Assembly (NCBI GenBank): GCA_964647825.1
Contig: CAZYJL010000004.1
Location: 161,383-225,382, forward strand
Source: VFKI01 sp964647825
GTDB taxonomy: Bacteria; Pseudomonadota; Gammaproteobacteria; DSM-16500
Direction: 5' to 3'
Length of the DNA stretch: 64,000 bases
A program made the translations under genes and the position numbers. Position 1 is the stretch's first letter. Each line of letters begins with the position of its first letter. Shown in pieces: positions 52,333-61,468 of the stretch. The notes beneath the pieces were generated by a model. That model did no database searches and was not told the origin of the DNA. It saw only the letters and a program-made list of their open reading frames with translations.

Positions 52333-53700
52333 TTAAAGCGCGCTACAATTCACAAAGCAACATTCCTCTAGTAGCTTCTTTTTTAATTTATTTACAGATG
52401 GCTGATTATCTACTGCATTGTCAATTATTAAGATTGGATTTACTTCATTTTTATTTGTCATTGAAAAAACAGGGATAGACAAATGATCAATTGATTTAAT
52501 TTTTTTGTAATTATCAATAACATAAATTTTCTTGCTATTATCTTTGTATGTTTTAAATTCGCGAAGGTTAAAACTAATCTGCCATTTCCTTATATCAGGG
52601 CTATCTTTTTTAAACATATCAATTATAAAGCTAGCTTCATCCCCTCTAGAATAATCAATCTCGTATATTCGAGGGAATACTCTACTAAAAATTCTATTTG
52701 CTATCATCTTAAAATCTTTATCACTATTTGCATCATTGACAGCAATAAGTTTAATTAACATTTCTACATCTACATCAGAAATTTTCAGATATTCATCAAG
52801 AGCATTCGAGAAACTATTTTTTTCTTTAATTTTTTTTAAATAATTTATCAATGGCAGTCTATTATATAAATCATTTTTTATGAAATCATTTAAATTTTCA
52901 TCTTCATACAATGATTCAATAAAAGAAGCCAACATATGCTCAGATGCAACTATCTTTGGATGCCTATAGACACAGTTAGTCATTAATCTTCTTGCCATTA
53001 AATAATGCTCAATAACTCCAATAGCTTTTCTATTAATACCAATAATATACCTGCCACCTTTTTTGCAACACTCAATACCATGCATCAACCATTTTTTATC
53101 ATAATTACCGTAATCAACACCACAGAAATGGCTATCACGTAACAAATAATCCATTCTATCTACATCAAGCTGAGAAGAAATAAGTGAATTTACTATTTGT
53201 AATTTCCCACCATTATTGTCTTTATCCTCAAATCGAATAATTCTCAAAACTTCTTTTAACAAATCACAATACTCAGTCATGTTATTTGCATGGGAGATAC
53301 GATCTACAATTAATCCAGTCATTTCTTCATGATTGAAAGTAAGATCACCATATTTTACTTTCTCAAACATGTGTGAGTAAGGCCCATGACCAATATCATG
53401 CAAAAGTCCAGAAACAATAGCCAACTCTTTCCCAGATTTTATTTCCTCACCATCTTCAGAAGAATCTGCTGATATTTTCTCAATCAACCTCTTTGCTAAA
53501 TAAGCAGCACCTAATGAATGACTAAATCGGGTATGATTTGCTCCTGGATATACAAAAAAAGCCATTCCCAATTGCTTAATATATCTTAATCTCTGAAACT
53601 CGTTCGTACTTACTATTTTTTTTACAAGAGCAGCTTCGCTGTTACGAAACTGCATCAAACCATGAACTGGGTCATTAATGGAGAAAAGCTTAGCAGACAT
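52333..53700 (-). CDS. HD-domain phosphohydrolase, COG1078-like (455 aa)
   Basis: The N-terminal half is an HD-superfamily domain: QRLRYIKQLGMAFFVYPGANHTRFSHSLGAAY (first His), LLHDIGHGPYSHMFE (the HD pair) and VDRMDYLLRDSHFCGVDYG (the second Asp). This pattern is shared with dGTP triphosphohydrolases and other bacterial SAMHD1-like enzymes. The C-terminal half (about 250-455) is helical then beta-rich and not recognised. AGGAGG sits close before the ATG. The gene is visibly more AT-rich than hemB and parC and lies between two copies of the hemB 3' end, which suggests acquisition by transfer. A role in defence through dNTP depletion is possible but unproven. Confidence 0.85.
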   Translation of the reverse strand: MSAKLFSINDPVHGLMQFRNSEAALVKKIVSTNEFQRLRYIKQLGMAFFVYPGANHTRFSHSLGAAYLAKRLIEKISADSSEDGEEIKSGKELAIVSGLLHDIGHGPYSHMFEKVKYGDLTFNHEEMTGLIVDRISHANNMTEYCDLLKEVLRIIRFEDKDNNGGKLQIVNSLISSQLDVDRMDYLLRDSHFCGVDYGNYDKKWLMHGIECCKKGGRYIIGINRKAIGVIEHYLMARRLMTNCVYRHPKIVASEHMLASFIESLYEDENLNDFIKNDLYNRLPLINYLKKIKEKNSFSNALDEYLKISDVDVEMLIKLIAVNDANSDKDFKMIANRIFSRVFPRIYEIDYSRGDEASFIIDMFKKDSPDIRKWQISFNLREFKTYKDNSKKIYVIDNYKKIKSIDHLSIPVFSMTNKNEVNPILIIDNAVDNQPSVNKLKKKLLEECCFVNCSAL

Positions 53701-54091
53701 AATGCCTCCTTATAAGCTTTTATACTTCCTATAAACAATATTCATTAGATTATTAAAATTTATAAATGATTGTAACATAAGCTCAAGATACACTTTAACT
53801 AACACCTTCTTTGTACTAAATTTTATTTCCACTTTTCAACTTGTTGCTTGAACTCATAGCAAGGGCATGAATCAATCTATTTCTGACTATAAAAAAATAT
53901 ATTTGATTGCTTTATATAAATTATTTATTTGATTTACCCTAAAAATAGCAGACAAATTTTCTTAGATTATTTATATTGTTATGAAGATTAATCTTACTTT
54001 ACTTGCAAAATAAATTAGTTTTTTGGCTTATTTTTTAACTTTGTTACTTAGCGAGCACCAGACTAATGGTGACCTTAATTTATTAAAGGTT
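53701..54091. other. AT-rich spacer before the hemB 3' duplicate
   Basis: The 391 bases are low in GC with no open frame carrying a ribosome site. They include the promoter of the divergent HD gene. I see no tRNA-like fold, no integrase remnant and no copy of the window's repeat families. Confidence 0.45.
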
Positions 54092-54228
54092 GAAAAAAAT
54101 AGTTAAATGAAAAAACCGCTGTCATCAAAGTGTTAACAGCCATCAAACACGTCGGCGCAGATTTTATGATTACACATTATGCCAAAGAAGTGGCGAAGTG
54201 GTTGCTGAAAAAACAAAAAAATATTTAG
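54092..54228 (+). pseudogene. hemB: Duplicated hemB 3' end (decayed copy)
   Basis: About 120 bases match the 3' end of hemB (52168-52289) at roughly 90 percent by eye. In the hemB frame it reads LNEKTAVIKVLTAIKHVGADF and then MITHYAKEVAKWLLKKQKNI before TAG. It has TAG where hemB has TGG (Trp). The copy carries a six-residue extension (KKQKNI) absent from the intact gene. It lies beyond the HD gene, in the same orientation as hemB, giving an attachment-site-like arrangement. Confidence 0.85.
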
Positions 54229-54305
54229 AGAATTACATCTTTTAACTCAATAAAACTTGCTATAATCAGATTTTAATAAAAAATAAAACATAAAGGAGAA
54301 AGCAA

Positions 54306-57224
54306 ATGATTGATTCACGTGATTTATATGAATCTAAAGAAGAATTTTCTCCAAGTAGCGCAACGCTTTTTGCCTTAACGGACACACCTAAACTTCTTAA
54401 AACACATCCCACCAAAGGCCAAACGGTCACCCTAGGCGACATGCATGGCAATGCATTACGTTTAGTGTACGAACTCATTCAACAAGGTGTCTTCGAAGTA
54501 AGTGACAAGGCAAAAAAAGATGGTCAAACGTTAGAATCCGTGTATGCAGAATTACTCGCCGGCTATCAAGCCATGCTAGCGCGCAGATTACGCATTGATA
54601 ACGAACTTAGTCCATTAAAAAAACAGCAAAATGCAATTGATGAAAAAATTAAAATTGCCACAACAGATGAAGAAAAAACTGCGCTCTCTAAAGAACTAAA
54701 CAAATTAACTAATGACATAAGCAGCCTAAAAAGAAAATTAAACGAAGCTAAATCCGATTCAAGCGAATTAGCCATCATTGCTGCAGGTGAAAAACAATTT
54801 TTAGCCGCACTTGATCAACTCGCTATTGCAGAAGACGCGCCTGCATTACGCTTAATTGGTGATGTACTTGCTGATCGTGGTGCTTCCGATAAACTGACAC
54901 TCGCTATTTTACAAAAATTATTACGTGGCGGCTTGCCCTATAGTATTCATTTTGCCAATCACGACGCTGATTTACTAATCACAGCATATGATGGTTTTTT
55001 AACAGGTAAAAAACCCACACTCAAAGGCAATATCAAGGACATCGACTCTACATCAAAAACAGAGTTACTTGAACATAAAGAAGAGTTTGAAAAAATTCGA
55101 GCAGATTTATACGAAGCATGGCTCAGCAAGATGCAACTATTTTCCTTAGAAGAAAATGCTGACAAAATATTTGGTTACTTTACTCATGCGCCAGTAGGCC
55201 TTGAAGCTGTTGCACATGCGGCAAATTATCTTGAAGTCCCTTTCAAAGCAGCTAACATTCGAGAATTACAAGACACGCTCAACCAAGTCAATCACGCTTT
55301 TATCAAATTTATTACGAATGATGCCAAACGCGAAACATTTTACAAAGAAATTAATGAACTCGAAAAGAAAAATACTGATATTAGAAAAACGCATCCACTT
55401 TTTTATTTATGTGAAAATAGAAGTAACTTGGCAGAGGCTTCGCCAGCATGGTCTGAGCATGACGCCATTGTTGCCGCTGAAAAATTATGGCGCTTAACCG
55501 GATTACCTGAAAAAAAACTTGCAACAGTTGGTGCGAGCTCAAGCAAAACGCTTTTACCGATTATCCCCTGCTACGGTCATGTCGGTGAAATTAAAAAAGA
55601 CGTCATGCCCTACAAAATAAAAGATTACTTTAGCCATATTTATCTTTATCTCACATCTCATAAAGAAAAAATTAAACCTGAATATCATAAATTGGCAGAA
55701 ACAATTGCTTTAATGAGTCAGACAATAATGAAATCAGGTTTTACCCCAGAAAGCAAAGTAGCATTAGAAAATAGCATAAAAAAATCCGGTCTTGCTGACT
55801 ACTATGCAGGCAAAGATTTTATTTCAGATTTTCATAAAATCATGACTCAACTATCGAATGACAGAGGAGAACAGCTTCAATCTGTGCTTATCAACACACC
55901 TGAAAAAATTGCTGCAAAAGAAGCTTTTGTCACAGATAGCAGCGAACTTAACCAGTTTCTTGCTTATGCCAGCATTTATGTCGACTACCTCGAATTTCAA
56001 GCAACGACACCATACAAAAAAGCCAGTGCACTCGATACCAACTTTGGCAAATATACCGATGCAGAAGCAGATTTTGCAAAAAAACATACGCTCAGCACAT
56101 TTACCTCAGGTATTTCTTTGCGAGAAAAACAAGAAAAACAAGAAAAACAAATCAATAAACTCAAGAAATTAACCCAAGAACACCTGACTCACCTACAAAA
56201 AACTTGTATGGGTAGCGAAGAAAAAATAGAAAAAGACGTGTCACTTGAAACAATGGGCAAATTATTTGGCGAACCGCTCAAGTCAGAAATTTGGTTTACA
56301 CAAACCTTACAAACGCTGCTTAATGATGAAACAAGTGACCTCGATATAAATAAGAAAATGAAAACAATAGCGAACTGGGTCAACGAAAATCAACATATCT
56401 TGCTTGCTTCTCCGTCATGGCAAGCGAACAATTTTCTCAAAGATATCCATCAGCAATTAAAAGATTATCCCTTGGACCCATTACCCGAACAAACTAAAGT
56501 TGATTTACTCGTTCAAAAAATCACTCAACTTCACAAGACACAACAGGCTAACAAAAGCAGTGAAGAAAAAAATAAACTTTTAACTGAACTCTTTGAATAC
56601 TTAACAACAAATGTTCATCGCCTGGGCGAACCTTACAACGAACTACCGGGGACAGAAAAAGCACCCTATTGTATTTCAGTGAAAACACTTGTTGCTGAAT
56701 GGGCAGCAAACTATTTGCATGAAAATAAAAAAAATCCACTTGAAATTTTAGCAGAACATACAAGCAAACTATCAGGACTATTTAGTGCTTCCAAAAAAAC
56801 AACTTCAAGAGAAACCGTTGAATCCCTGATTGGTGAAACAACATTTAACTTAATCAATGACACAGACTTCTTAACAAGCGCTTTAGATAAAACATTACAT
56901 CTTAAAGAAAGCACCGCCCTTGCTCTGCATCTAGACGTACCACGTCAATTTGCTGGCTGGCTAACAATTAATTTTCCTGTTCGTTTAGCAGTCTCGAAAG
57001 AAGACAAAATGAGCCGTCTGACTAATTGTATTGAAGGACTGATGGCAGATGTAAAAGCCTATTGCGGCACGGCAGACCCTATCAAATTACTTAATCGGCC
57101 CTCAGTCCAAAAATATATCGCCCATGCACTTGGTGAGAAAGAAAAAACTATTTCAGATCAATTAAGTGGAATTCTTGCTGGTTATACCGTGACAGAAGAA
57201 AAAATAACCATGCCGCGGAAGTAA
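54306..57224 (+). CDS. Predicted secreted effector with a PPP-family phosphatase domain, WipA/WipB-like (972 aa)
   Basis: The N-terminal 350 residues show serine/threonine phosphatase motifs in order: GDMHGNALRLVYELI (metal ligands Asp and His), LIGDVLADRGASDKL (GD-x-DRG), FANHDADLLITAY (the GNHD block with Ala for Gly) and YFTHAPVG (TH-x-P, His). Inserted after the first motif is a charged coiled coil (KKQQNAIDEKIKIATTDEEK). The remaining 600 residues are helical and lysine/glutamate-rich, with no signal peptide or membrane helix. This architecture resembles Legionella WipA/WipB effectors, which are PPP-type phosphatases. Effector status here is inference. A strong AAGGAG precedes the ATG. 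Confidence 0.78.
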   Translation: MIDSRDLYESKEEFSPSSATLFALTDTPKLLKTHPTKGQTVTLGDMHGNALRLVYELIQQGVFEVSDKAKKDGQTLESVYAELLAGYQAMLARRLRIDNELSPLKKQQNAIDEKIKIATTDEEKTALSKELNKLTNDISSLKRKLNEAKSDSSELAIIAAGEKQFLAALDQLAIAEDAPALRLIGDVLADRGASDKLTLAILQKLLRGGLPYSIHFANHDADLLITAYDGFLTGKKPTLKGNIKDIDSTSKTELLEHKEEFEKIRADLYEAWLSKMQLFSLEENADKIFGYFTHAPVGLEAVAHAANYLEVPFKAANIRELQDTLNQVNHAFIKFITNDAKRETFYKEINELEKKNTDIRKTHPLFYLCENRSNLAEASPAWSEHDAIVAAEKLWRLTGLPEKKLATVGASSSKTLLPIIPCYGHVGEIKKDVMPYKIKDYFSHIYLYLTSHKEKIKPEYHKLAETIALMSQTIMKSGFTPESKVALENSIKKSGLADYYAGKDFISDFHKIMTQLSNDRGEQLQSVLINTPEKIAAKEAFVTDSSELNQFLAYASIYVDYLEFQATTPYKKASALDTNFGKYTDAEADFAKKHTLSTFTSGISLREKQEKQEKQINKLKKLTQEHLTHLQKTCMGSEEKIEKDVSLETMGKLFGEPLKSEIWFTQTLQTLLNDETSDLDINKKMKTIANWVNENQHILLASPSWQANNFLKDIHQQLKDYPLDPLPEQTKVDLLVQKITQLHKTQQANKSSEEKNKLLTELFEYLTTNVHRLGEPYNELPGTEKAPYCISVKTLVAEWAANYLHENKKNPLEILAEHTSKLSGLFSASKKTTSRETVESLIGETTFNLINDTDFLTSALDKTLHLKESTALALHLDVPRQFAGWLTINFPVRLAVSKEDKMSRLTNCIEGLMADVKAYCGTADPIKLLNRPSVQKYIAHALGEKEKTISDQLSGILAGYTVTEEKITMPRK

Positions 57225-57274
57225 ATCATTTAAAATAGCCGAATAATACAAAACACAAAGAGCATGCACGCATC

Positions 57275-57922
57275 ATGGCAACAGGTAAATCACACCACAC
57301 AACAGAGACGCTCGTTTTGCCAGAGATTAATTTTCTCGATGCACGCCTCACTTATCGGCGTGAACACGCGACCGTCAAACGCGAAGCCATCGCTCGCGCC
57401 ATGGGTTTAAAAACGGGTGTACCGACACGTATCGTCGATGCCACCGCAGGCATGGGTCAAGATAGCTTCATCCTTGCCGCATTAGGTTGTGAGGTCATCT
57501 TACTAGAACGCTCTGAGCTGCTTAATCAAAAACTTCAACAGGCTATGTCAAATGGCAAAAATCATCCTGCGATTGCCTCCATTCTTGCTCGCATGGCATT
57601 AATCCATGCCGACGCTATTCAATGGCTTGCCTCACCTGCCGCGCACCAACGACAACCAGATATCATTTATCTTGATCCCATGTTTCCGGAGACACGCAAA
57701 AAATCGGCTTTATCGCAAAAAACTATGCAAAGCTTACAACAATGGGTTGGCGACGACGCCGATGCAGACAAGCTTCTGCCACCAGCACTTGCTTGTGCGA
57801 CCAAACGGGTTGTGGTAAAAAGGCCTCGGCTTGCTGCCAACCTTGCTGGAAAAACCCCAGATTTTAAAATAATTGGCAAAAGCAGCCGTTTTGATGTTTA
57901 CCTCCTATGTTTAGCCGGATGA
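57275..57922 (+). CDS. rsmJ: 16S rRNA (guanine-1516-N2)-methyltransferase (215 aa)
   Basis: RsmJ (YhiQ) methylates G1516 of 16S rRNA. It shows the SAM motif RIVDATAGMGQDSFILAALGCEVILLER near residue 50, the catalytic DPMF segment IIYLDPMFPETRKKSAL near 130 and the KRPRLAANLAGKTPDF block before the end. The length is close to the family (about 250 aa, here with a shorter N terminus). The DedA-type gene follows 7 bases later. No clean ribosome site is seen, and the AAAGAG 12-17 bases upstream is the best candidate. Confidence 0.9.
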   Translation: MATGKSHHTTETLVLPEINFLDARLTYRREHATVKREAIARAMGLKTGVPTRIVDATAGMGQDSFILAALGCEVILLERSELLNQKLQQAMSNGKNHPAIASILARMALIHADAIQWLASPAAHQRQPDIIYLDPMFPETRKKSALSQKTMQSLQQWVGDDADADKLLPPALACATKRVVVKRPRLAANLAGKTPDFKIIGKSSRFDVYLLCLAG

Positions 57923-57929
57923 TTAACGC

Positions 57930-58595
57930 ATGCTTTCCCTGCTTCATACCCTCATTAACTATATTCTTCATTTAGATCAGCACATTGCTATTTTTATGCA
58001 TCTTTGGGGGAACTGGGCGTATCTCGCGTTATTTACGATTATCTTCTGCCAAACAGCCATTATCTTTGCGGCACTCTTGCCGGGTGACTCACTTCTTTTT
58101 GCAACTGGCGCATTAGCTGCCCTATCACCGGATAGTTTAAATATTTATCTGTTGCTTACCCTGCTATCAACAGCCGCTGTTTTAGGTAACACTGCAAACT
58201 ACTTTATTGGCCGCTGGGCTGGCCCGAAAGTTTTTCAAGACAATTCACGTTTTCTCAATCGTAAGCACTTAACACGCGCCCATGCATTTTGTGAGCGGCA
58301 TGGCAGCAGAGCCATTATCATTGGTCTTTTTATTCCTATTGTTCGCACGTTTGTCCCGTTTGTTGCAGGCGTAGGCTACATGACCCCTTGGCGCTTTTTT
58401 ACCGCCAATTTAGCCGGTGTTGCCCTCTGGATGGGGACCCTACTGTACGGTAGCTACCTTTTTGGTAATATTCCGCCCGTTAAAGAACATTTTTCCTTAG
58501 TCATTCTTGCGATTATCGGCATTTCACTCTTGCCGCCGCTGATCGGCTTTTTACGTCAAACCATCATGCGGATTTCTACAGCGAACTCCCGCTAA
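57930..58595 (+). CDS. DedA-family inner membrane protein (221 aa)
   Basis: This is a DedA/VTT-domain protein with about six membrane segments. The signature region LPGDSLLFATGALAA near residue 50 and the amphipathic FIPIVRTFVPFVAGVGYMTPWRFFTANLAGVALWMG near 130-165 carry the conserved acidic and Arg residues (GD, R-x-F-x-P, G-x-x-x-M). Members help keep membrane potential and are implicated in undecaprenyl-phosphate recycling. It follows rsmJ closely and may be cotranscribed. Confidence 0.92.
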   Translation: MLSLLHTLINYILHLDQHIAIFMHLWGNWAYLALFTIIFCQTAIIFAALLPGDSLLFATGALAALSPDSLNIYLLLTLLSTAAVLGNTANYFIGRWAGPKVFQDNSRFLNRKHLTRAHAFCERHGSRAIIIGLFIPIVRTFVPFVAGVGYMTPWRFFTANLAGVALWMGTLLYGSYLFGNIPPVKEHFSLVILAIIGISLLPPLIGFLRQTIMRISTANSR

Positions 58596-58713
58596 AAAGC
58601 GATTAATTTCAGCTATCTTGCAAAATCTGGACAAAACCGAAAAACTCGGTCAGAATGCCGAATTATTTTTCACTCAAAAACAAAACTAATTTGGCGAGAG
58701 AGGTACCGATCCA

Positions 58714-59187
58714 ATGGCGATGGACATGCGAAAAATTCGCAAACTCATAGAACTCATTCAAGAAACCGGTATTGCAGAAATAGAAATCCATGAAGGGGAA
58801 GAATCCGTTCGTATTAGCCGGGAAACAACTCGGATTGCACCGCAATTGATGCAAACCCCGATTCAACACGTGATGCCTCAAGCCGCACAAACGCCCGCGC
58901 CCGTCACACACACAGATCCCGCACCTACCGCAGCGACCCCAAACAAGGAGCACCATCATAGCGTCAAAGCCCCAATGGTCGGCACAGTCTACCTATCACC
59001 CTCTCCTGGCGCTAAGGAATTTGTCACCGTTGGCCAAGCAGTTAAGCCAGGCGACACGCTTTGCCTCATTGAAGCCATGAAAATGTTTAACCAAATCGAA
59101 GCAGAAAAAGCCGGCACTTTAACAGCCATTTTGGTCGACAATGGCGTCCCAGTGGAATTCAATCAACCGCTGTTTGTGATTGAATAA
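58714..59187 (+). CDS. accB: Acetyl-CoA carboxylase biotin carboxyl carrier protein (157 aa)
   Basis: AccB carries biotin for malonyl-CoA synthesis. The N-terminal DMRKIRKLIELIQETGIAEIEIHEGEESVRI dimerisation-like segment is followed by a Pro/Ala/Thr-rich linker and the biotinyl domain VKAPMVGTVYLSPSPGAKEFVTVGQ with the acceptor Lys in LCLIEAMKMFNQIEAE. Length is the E. coli 156 aa. A GAGAGG ribosome site lies about 10 bases upstream. accC follows after a family 3 repeat, so this operon has been interrupted but not broken. Confidence 0.96.
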   Translation: MAMDMRKIRKLIELIQETGIAEIEIHEGEESVRISRETTRIAPQLMQTPIQHVMPQAAQTPAPVTHTDPAPTAATPNKEHHHSVKAPMVGTVYLSPSPGAKEFVTVGQAVKPGDTLCLIEAMKMFNQIEAEKAGTLTAILVDNGVPVEFNQPLFVIE

Positions 59188-59209
59188 CAAAAAACCAAAC
59201 GAGGGCCTG

Positions 59210-59325
59210 CTGACGATTACTTACTTTTAATTGTGTTACGAGAAAACAGGCAGTTTTCGCGAATCAAATCCAATCAGGGAGAAGCTATTTGATGTTAACA
59301 TGATAAAAAAATAAGCAATTTTCAG
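59210..59325. repeat. Family 3 palindromic element, copy C
   Basis: This 116-bp element lies between accB and accC. The core (TTACGAGAAAACAGGCAG to CTATTTGATGTTAAC) matches copies A and B. The arms are shorter and imperfect (CTGACGATTACTTACTTTTA with its partner ending AAGCAATTTTCAG). It has interrupted the usually close accB-accC gap, and a read-through transcript would fold here. Confidence 0.8.
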
Positions 59326-59385
59326 AAAAATCTCAAACAAAAGACAACACGTAGAATAAAATAGATAACATAGGATTTAACGCGC

Positions 59386-60726
59386 ATGCTAAAAAAAGTT
59401 GTGATTGCGAATCGAGGTGAAATTGCACTACGGATCCTGCGTGCATGCCGAGAATTAGGCATTGGCACAGTTGCCGTGCACTCTACAGCAGATCGCGATT
59501 TAATGCATGTTCGCCTCGCCGATGAATCTGTTTGCATTGGACCACCCGCTGCTGCACAAAGTTATCTCAGTATTCCTGCAATCATCAGTGCAGCGGAAAT
59601 CACAGATGCGGATGCCATTCACCCGGGCTATGGCTTTCTTGCAGAAAATGCAGATTTCGCTGAACAGGTTGAGAAAAGTGGTTTTGTATTTGTTGGCCCG
59701 CACCCCGAGAGTATTCGTCAAATGGGCGATAAAGTCTCAGCCATTGCCGCCATGCGTCAACTTGGCATCCCCTGCGTGCCAGGCTCCGGCGACTCACTCA
59801 ATGATGATGAGACAGCCACCATTAAAATGGCCCGAGAAATTGGCTACCCGGTAATTATTAAAGCAGCAGGCGGTGGCGGCGGACGCGGTATGCGCGTTGT
59901 TCACACAGAATCCCATCTTCTCAACGCAGTCGCCATGACACGCACAGAAGCACTCGCGGCATTCAATAACGATCGCGTTTACATGGAAAAATACCTCGAA
60001 ACACCGCGTCACATTGAAGTCCAAGTACTGGGTGATGGCAAAGGCAATGCGATCCATCTTGGCGAACGCGACTGCTCGATTCAGCGTCGCCACCAAAAAA
60101 TTATTGAAGAAGCGCCAGCGCCTGGCATTAGCGCTGAGCAACGCGCCATGATTGGTGAACGCTGTGCACAAGCCTGCCGTGACATTCGCTACCGGGGTGC
60201 AGGTACATTTGAGTTCCTCTATGAAAACAATGAATTCTACTTCATCGAAATGAACACCCGAGTACAAGTAGAACACCCCGTGACGGAATTAGTCACAGGC
60301 ATCGATATTGTCCGCGAACAATTAAAAATAGCCGCTGGCGAGCCACTGGCTTACACGCAAGCGGATATTGTCTTACGTGGACACGCCATTGAATGCCGCA
60401 TTAACGCAGAAGATCCTCGTAACTTCATGCCTTGCCCGGGCACCATTTCCCATTTTCATGCGCCCGGCGGCCCAGGCATTCGACTGGATTCACATATTTA
60501 CAACGGTTACCGTGTACCGCCTTACTATGACTCCTTGATCGCCAAAGTGATAGCCCATGGCGAAACAAGGGAAATTGCACTCGCAAGAATGCGAAACGCC
60601 CTCGACGAAACCGTGATTGACGGGATTAAAACAAACTTGCCATTACATTATGACATCCTGCGAGGGAATTCGTTCAGAAATGGCGCGGTCACCATCCATT
60701 ATTTAGAAAAATGGTTAAACCTTTAA
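59386..60726 (+). CDS. accC: Acetyl-CoA carboxylase, biotin carboxylase subunit (446 aa)
   Basis: AccC carboxylates biotin with ATP and bicarbonate. It starts MLKKVVIANRGEIALRILRA, has the ATP-grasp glycine loop IIKAAGGGGGRGMRVV near residue 160, HIEVQVLGDGKGNAIHLGERDCSIQRRHQK near 205-235, and EMNTRVQVEHPVTELVTGIDIVREQL near 288. Length matches E. coli AccC (449). The start is ATG 59386. It shares transcription with accB if the family 3 repeat is read through. Confidence 0.97.
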   Translation: MLKKVVIANRGEIALRILRACRELGIGTVAVHSTADRDLMHVRLADESVCIGPPAAAQSYLSIPAIISAAEITDADAIHPGYGFLAENADFAEQVEKSGFVFVGPHPESIRQMGDKVSAIAAMRQLGIPCVPGSGDSLNDDETATIKMAREIGYPVIIKAAGGGGGRGMRVVHTESHLLNAVAMTRTEALAAFNNDRVYMEKYLETPRHIEVQVLGDGKGNAIHLGERDCSIQRRHQKIIEEAPAPGISAEQRAMIGERCAQACRDIRYRGAGTFEFLYENNEFYFIEMNTRVQVEHPVTELVTGIDIVREQLKIAAGEPLAYTQADIVLRGHAIECRINAEDPRNFMPCPGTISHFHAPGGPGIRLDSHIYNGYRVPPYYDSLIAKVIAHGETREIALARMRNALDETVIDGIKTNLPLHYDILRGNSFRNGAVTIHYLEKWLNL

Positions 60727-60828
60727 ATAAGTTGGAGCTTGTGGCAAAATTTGATCTAACATGGTACATTCATCTACGATCAGTATCTAATATATCTAAA
60801 TTAAATTATGATAAGTGAGAGAAAAAGC

Positions 60829-61107
60829 ATGTCAACTCAAAGCACCCCTGAATCCGCCTTTAACGTGGCACACCGTAACCAGCCGCTACACGACAGCGTC
60901 AGACAGGCGCTTGAAAGTTACTTCTCAAAGCTCAAAGGGCAATCTCCTGATAATCTATATGATCTTGTGCTCGCAGAAGTAGAAGTCCCTTTACTCGAAG
61001 CGGTGATGGAATATACGCGTGAAAACCAGTCCCGTGCTGCTATTTTACTTGGCTTAAGCCGCGGCACATTACGCAAAAAGCTCAAATTGTATGGCATGTT
61101 GGAATAA
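60829..61107 (+). CDS. fis: DNA-binding protein Fis (92 aa)
   Basis: Fis is a nucleoid protein and recombination enhancer. The basic recognition end is a helix-turn-helix (AAILLGLSRGTLRKKLKLYGML), and the N-terminal arm (STQSTPESAFNVAHRN) precedes the dimerisation helices. An ATG at 60829 is preferred, since GAGAGAAA lies upstream. The ATG at 60808 has no ribosome site. Fis commonly follows dusB in enterics; here it follows accC, as in some Legionellales-like gammaproteobacteria. Confidence 0.95.
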   Translation: MSTQSTPESAFNVAHRNQPLHDSVRQALESYFSKLKGQSPDNLYDLVLAEVEVPLLEAVMEYTRENQSRAAILLGLSRGTLRKKLKLYGMLE

Positions 61108-61166
61108 ACTGAAAAAAACATGGCATCACATGTTGGATTAACAAATCTAACTTATTGTTTTTACAC

Positions 61167-61191
61167 ATCCCGCGTTTGCGGGATTTTTTTT
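61167..61191 (+). terminator. Intrinsic terminator after fis
   Basis: ATCCCGC and GCGGGAT pair as a 7-bp GC-rich stem around GTTT, followed by an eight-base T tract. It lies about 60 bases after the fis stop codon. Confidence 0.9.
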
Positions 61192-61261
61192 ATGCCCCCA
61201 CTGAGCGATTACTTATGTCAGAATAAAGCTGTCATTGGATGATCAGGGAAGGAGACCAACT

Positions 61262-61468
61262 ATGATTCGCGCAACAAAAACAGGCTTGATTCTTTTGTTA
61301 ACGACGTTACTCATTAGCGGCTGCTCTTGGGATAAGCGCGACACCGGCACAGCAGTAGGGGCTGTGGCAGGTGGCGTAGCTGGCAATCTTCTGACAGGCG
61401 GCAGCACCGCAGGGACGGCGATTGGTGCAGTAGGTGGTGGCATTATCGGCAATCAACTTGCTAAATAG
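61262..61468 (+). CDS. OsmB-like glycine-zipper lipoprotein (68 aa)
   Basis: A lipoprotein signal peptide ends in the lipobox LISGC near residue 20, followed by a glycine-zipper membrane hairpin (TAVGAVAGGVAGNLLTGGST, then AIGAVGGGIIGNQLAK). Small lipoproteins of this design (OsmB/SlyB-like) sit in the outer membrane and respond to envelope or osmotic stress. AAGGAG lies 8 bases before ATG 61262. The stop codon is part of the 8-bp target duplication of the MITE that follows immediately. Confidence 0.88.
   Translation: MIRATKTGLILLLTTLLISGCSWDKRDTGTAVGAVAGGVAGNLLTGGSTAGTAIGAVGGGIIGNQLAK

Noticed and set aside
53701..54091. A remnant integrase or small gene in the AT-rich spacer by the hemB duplicate
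   Set aside because: No frame with a recombinase motif or a ribosome site could be found by reading both strands.
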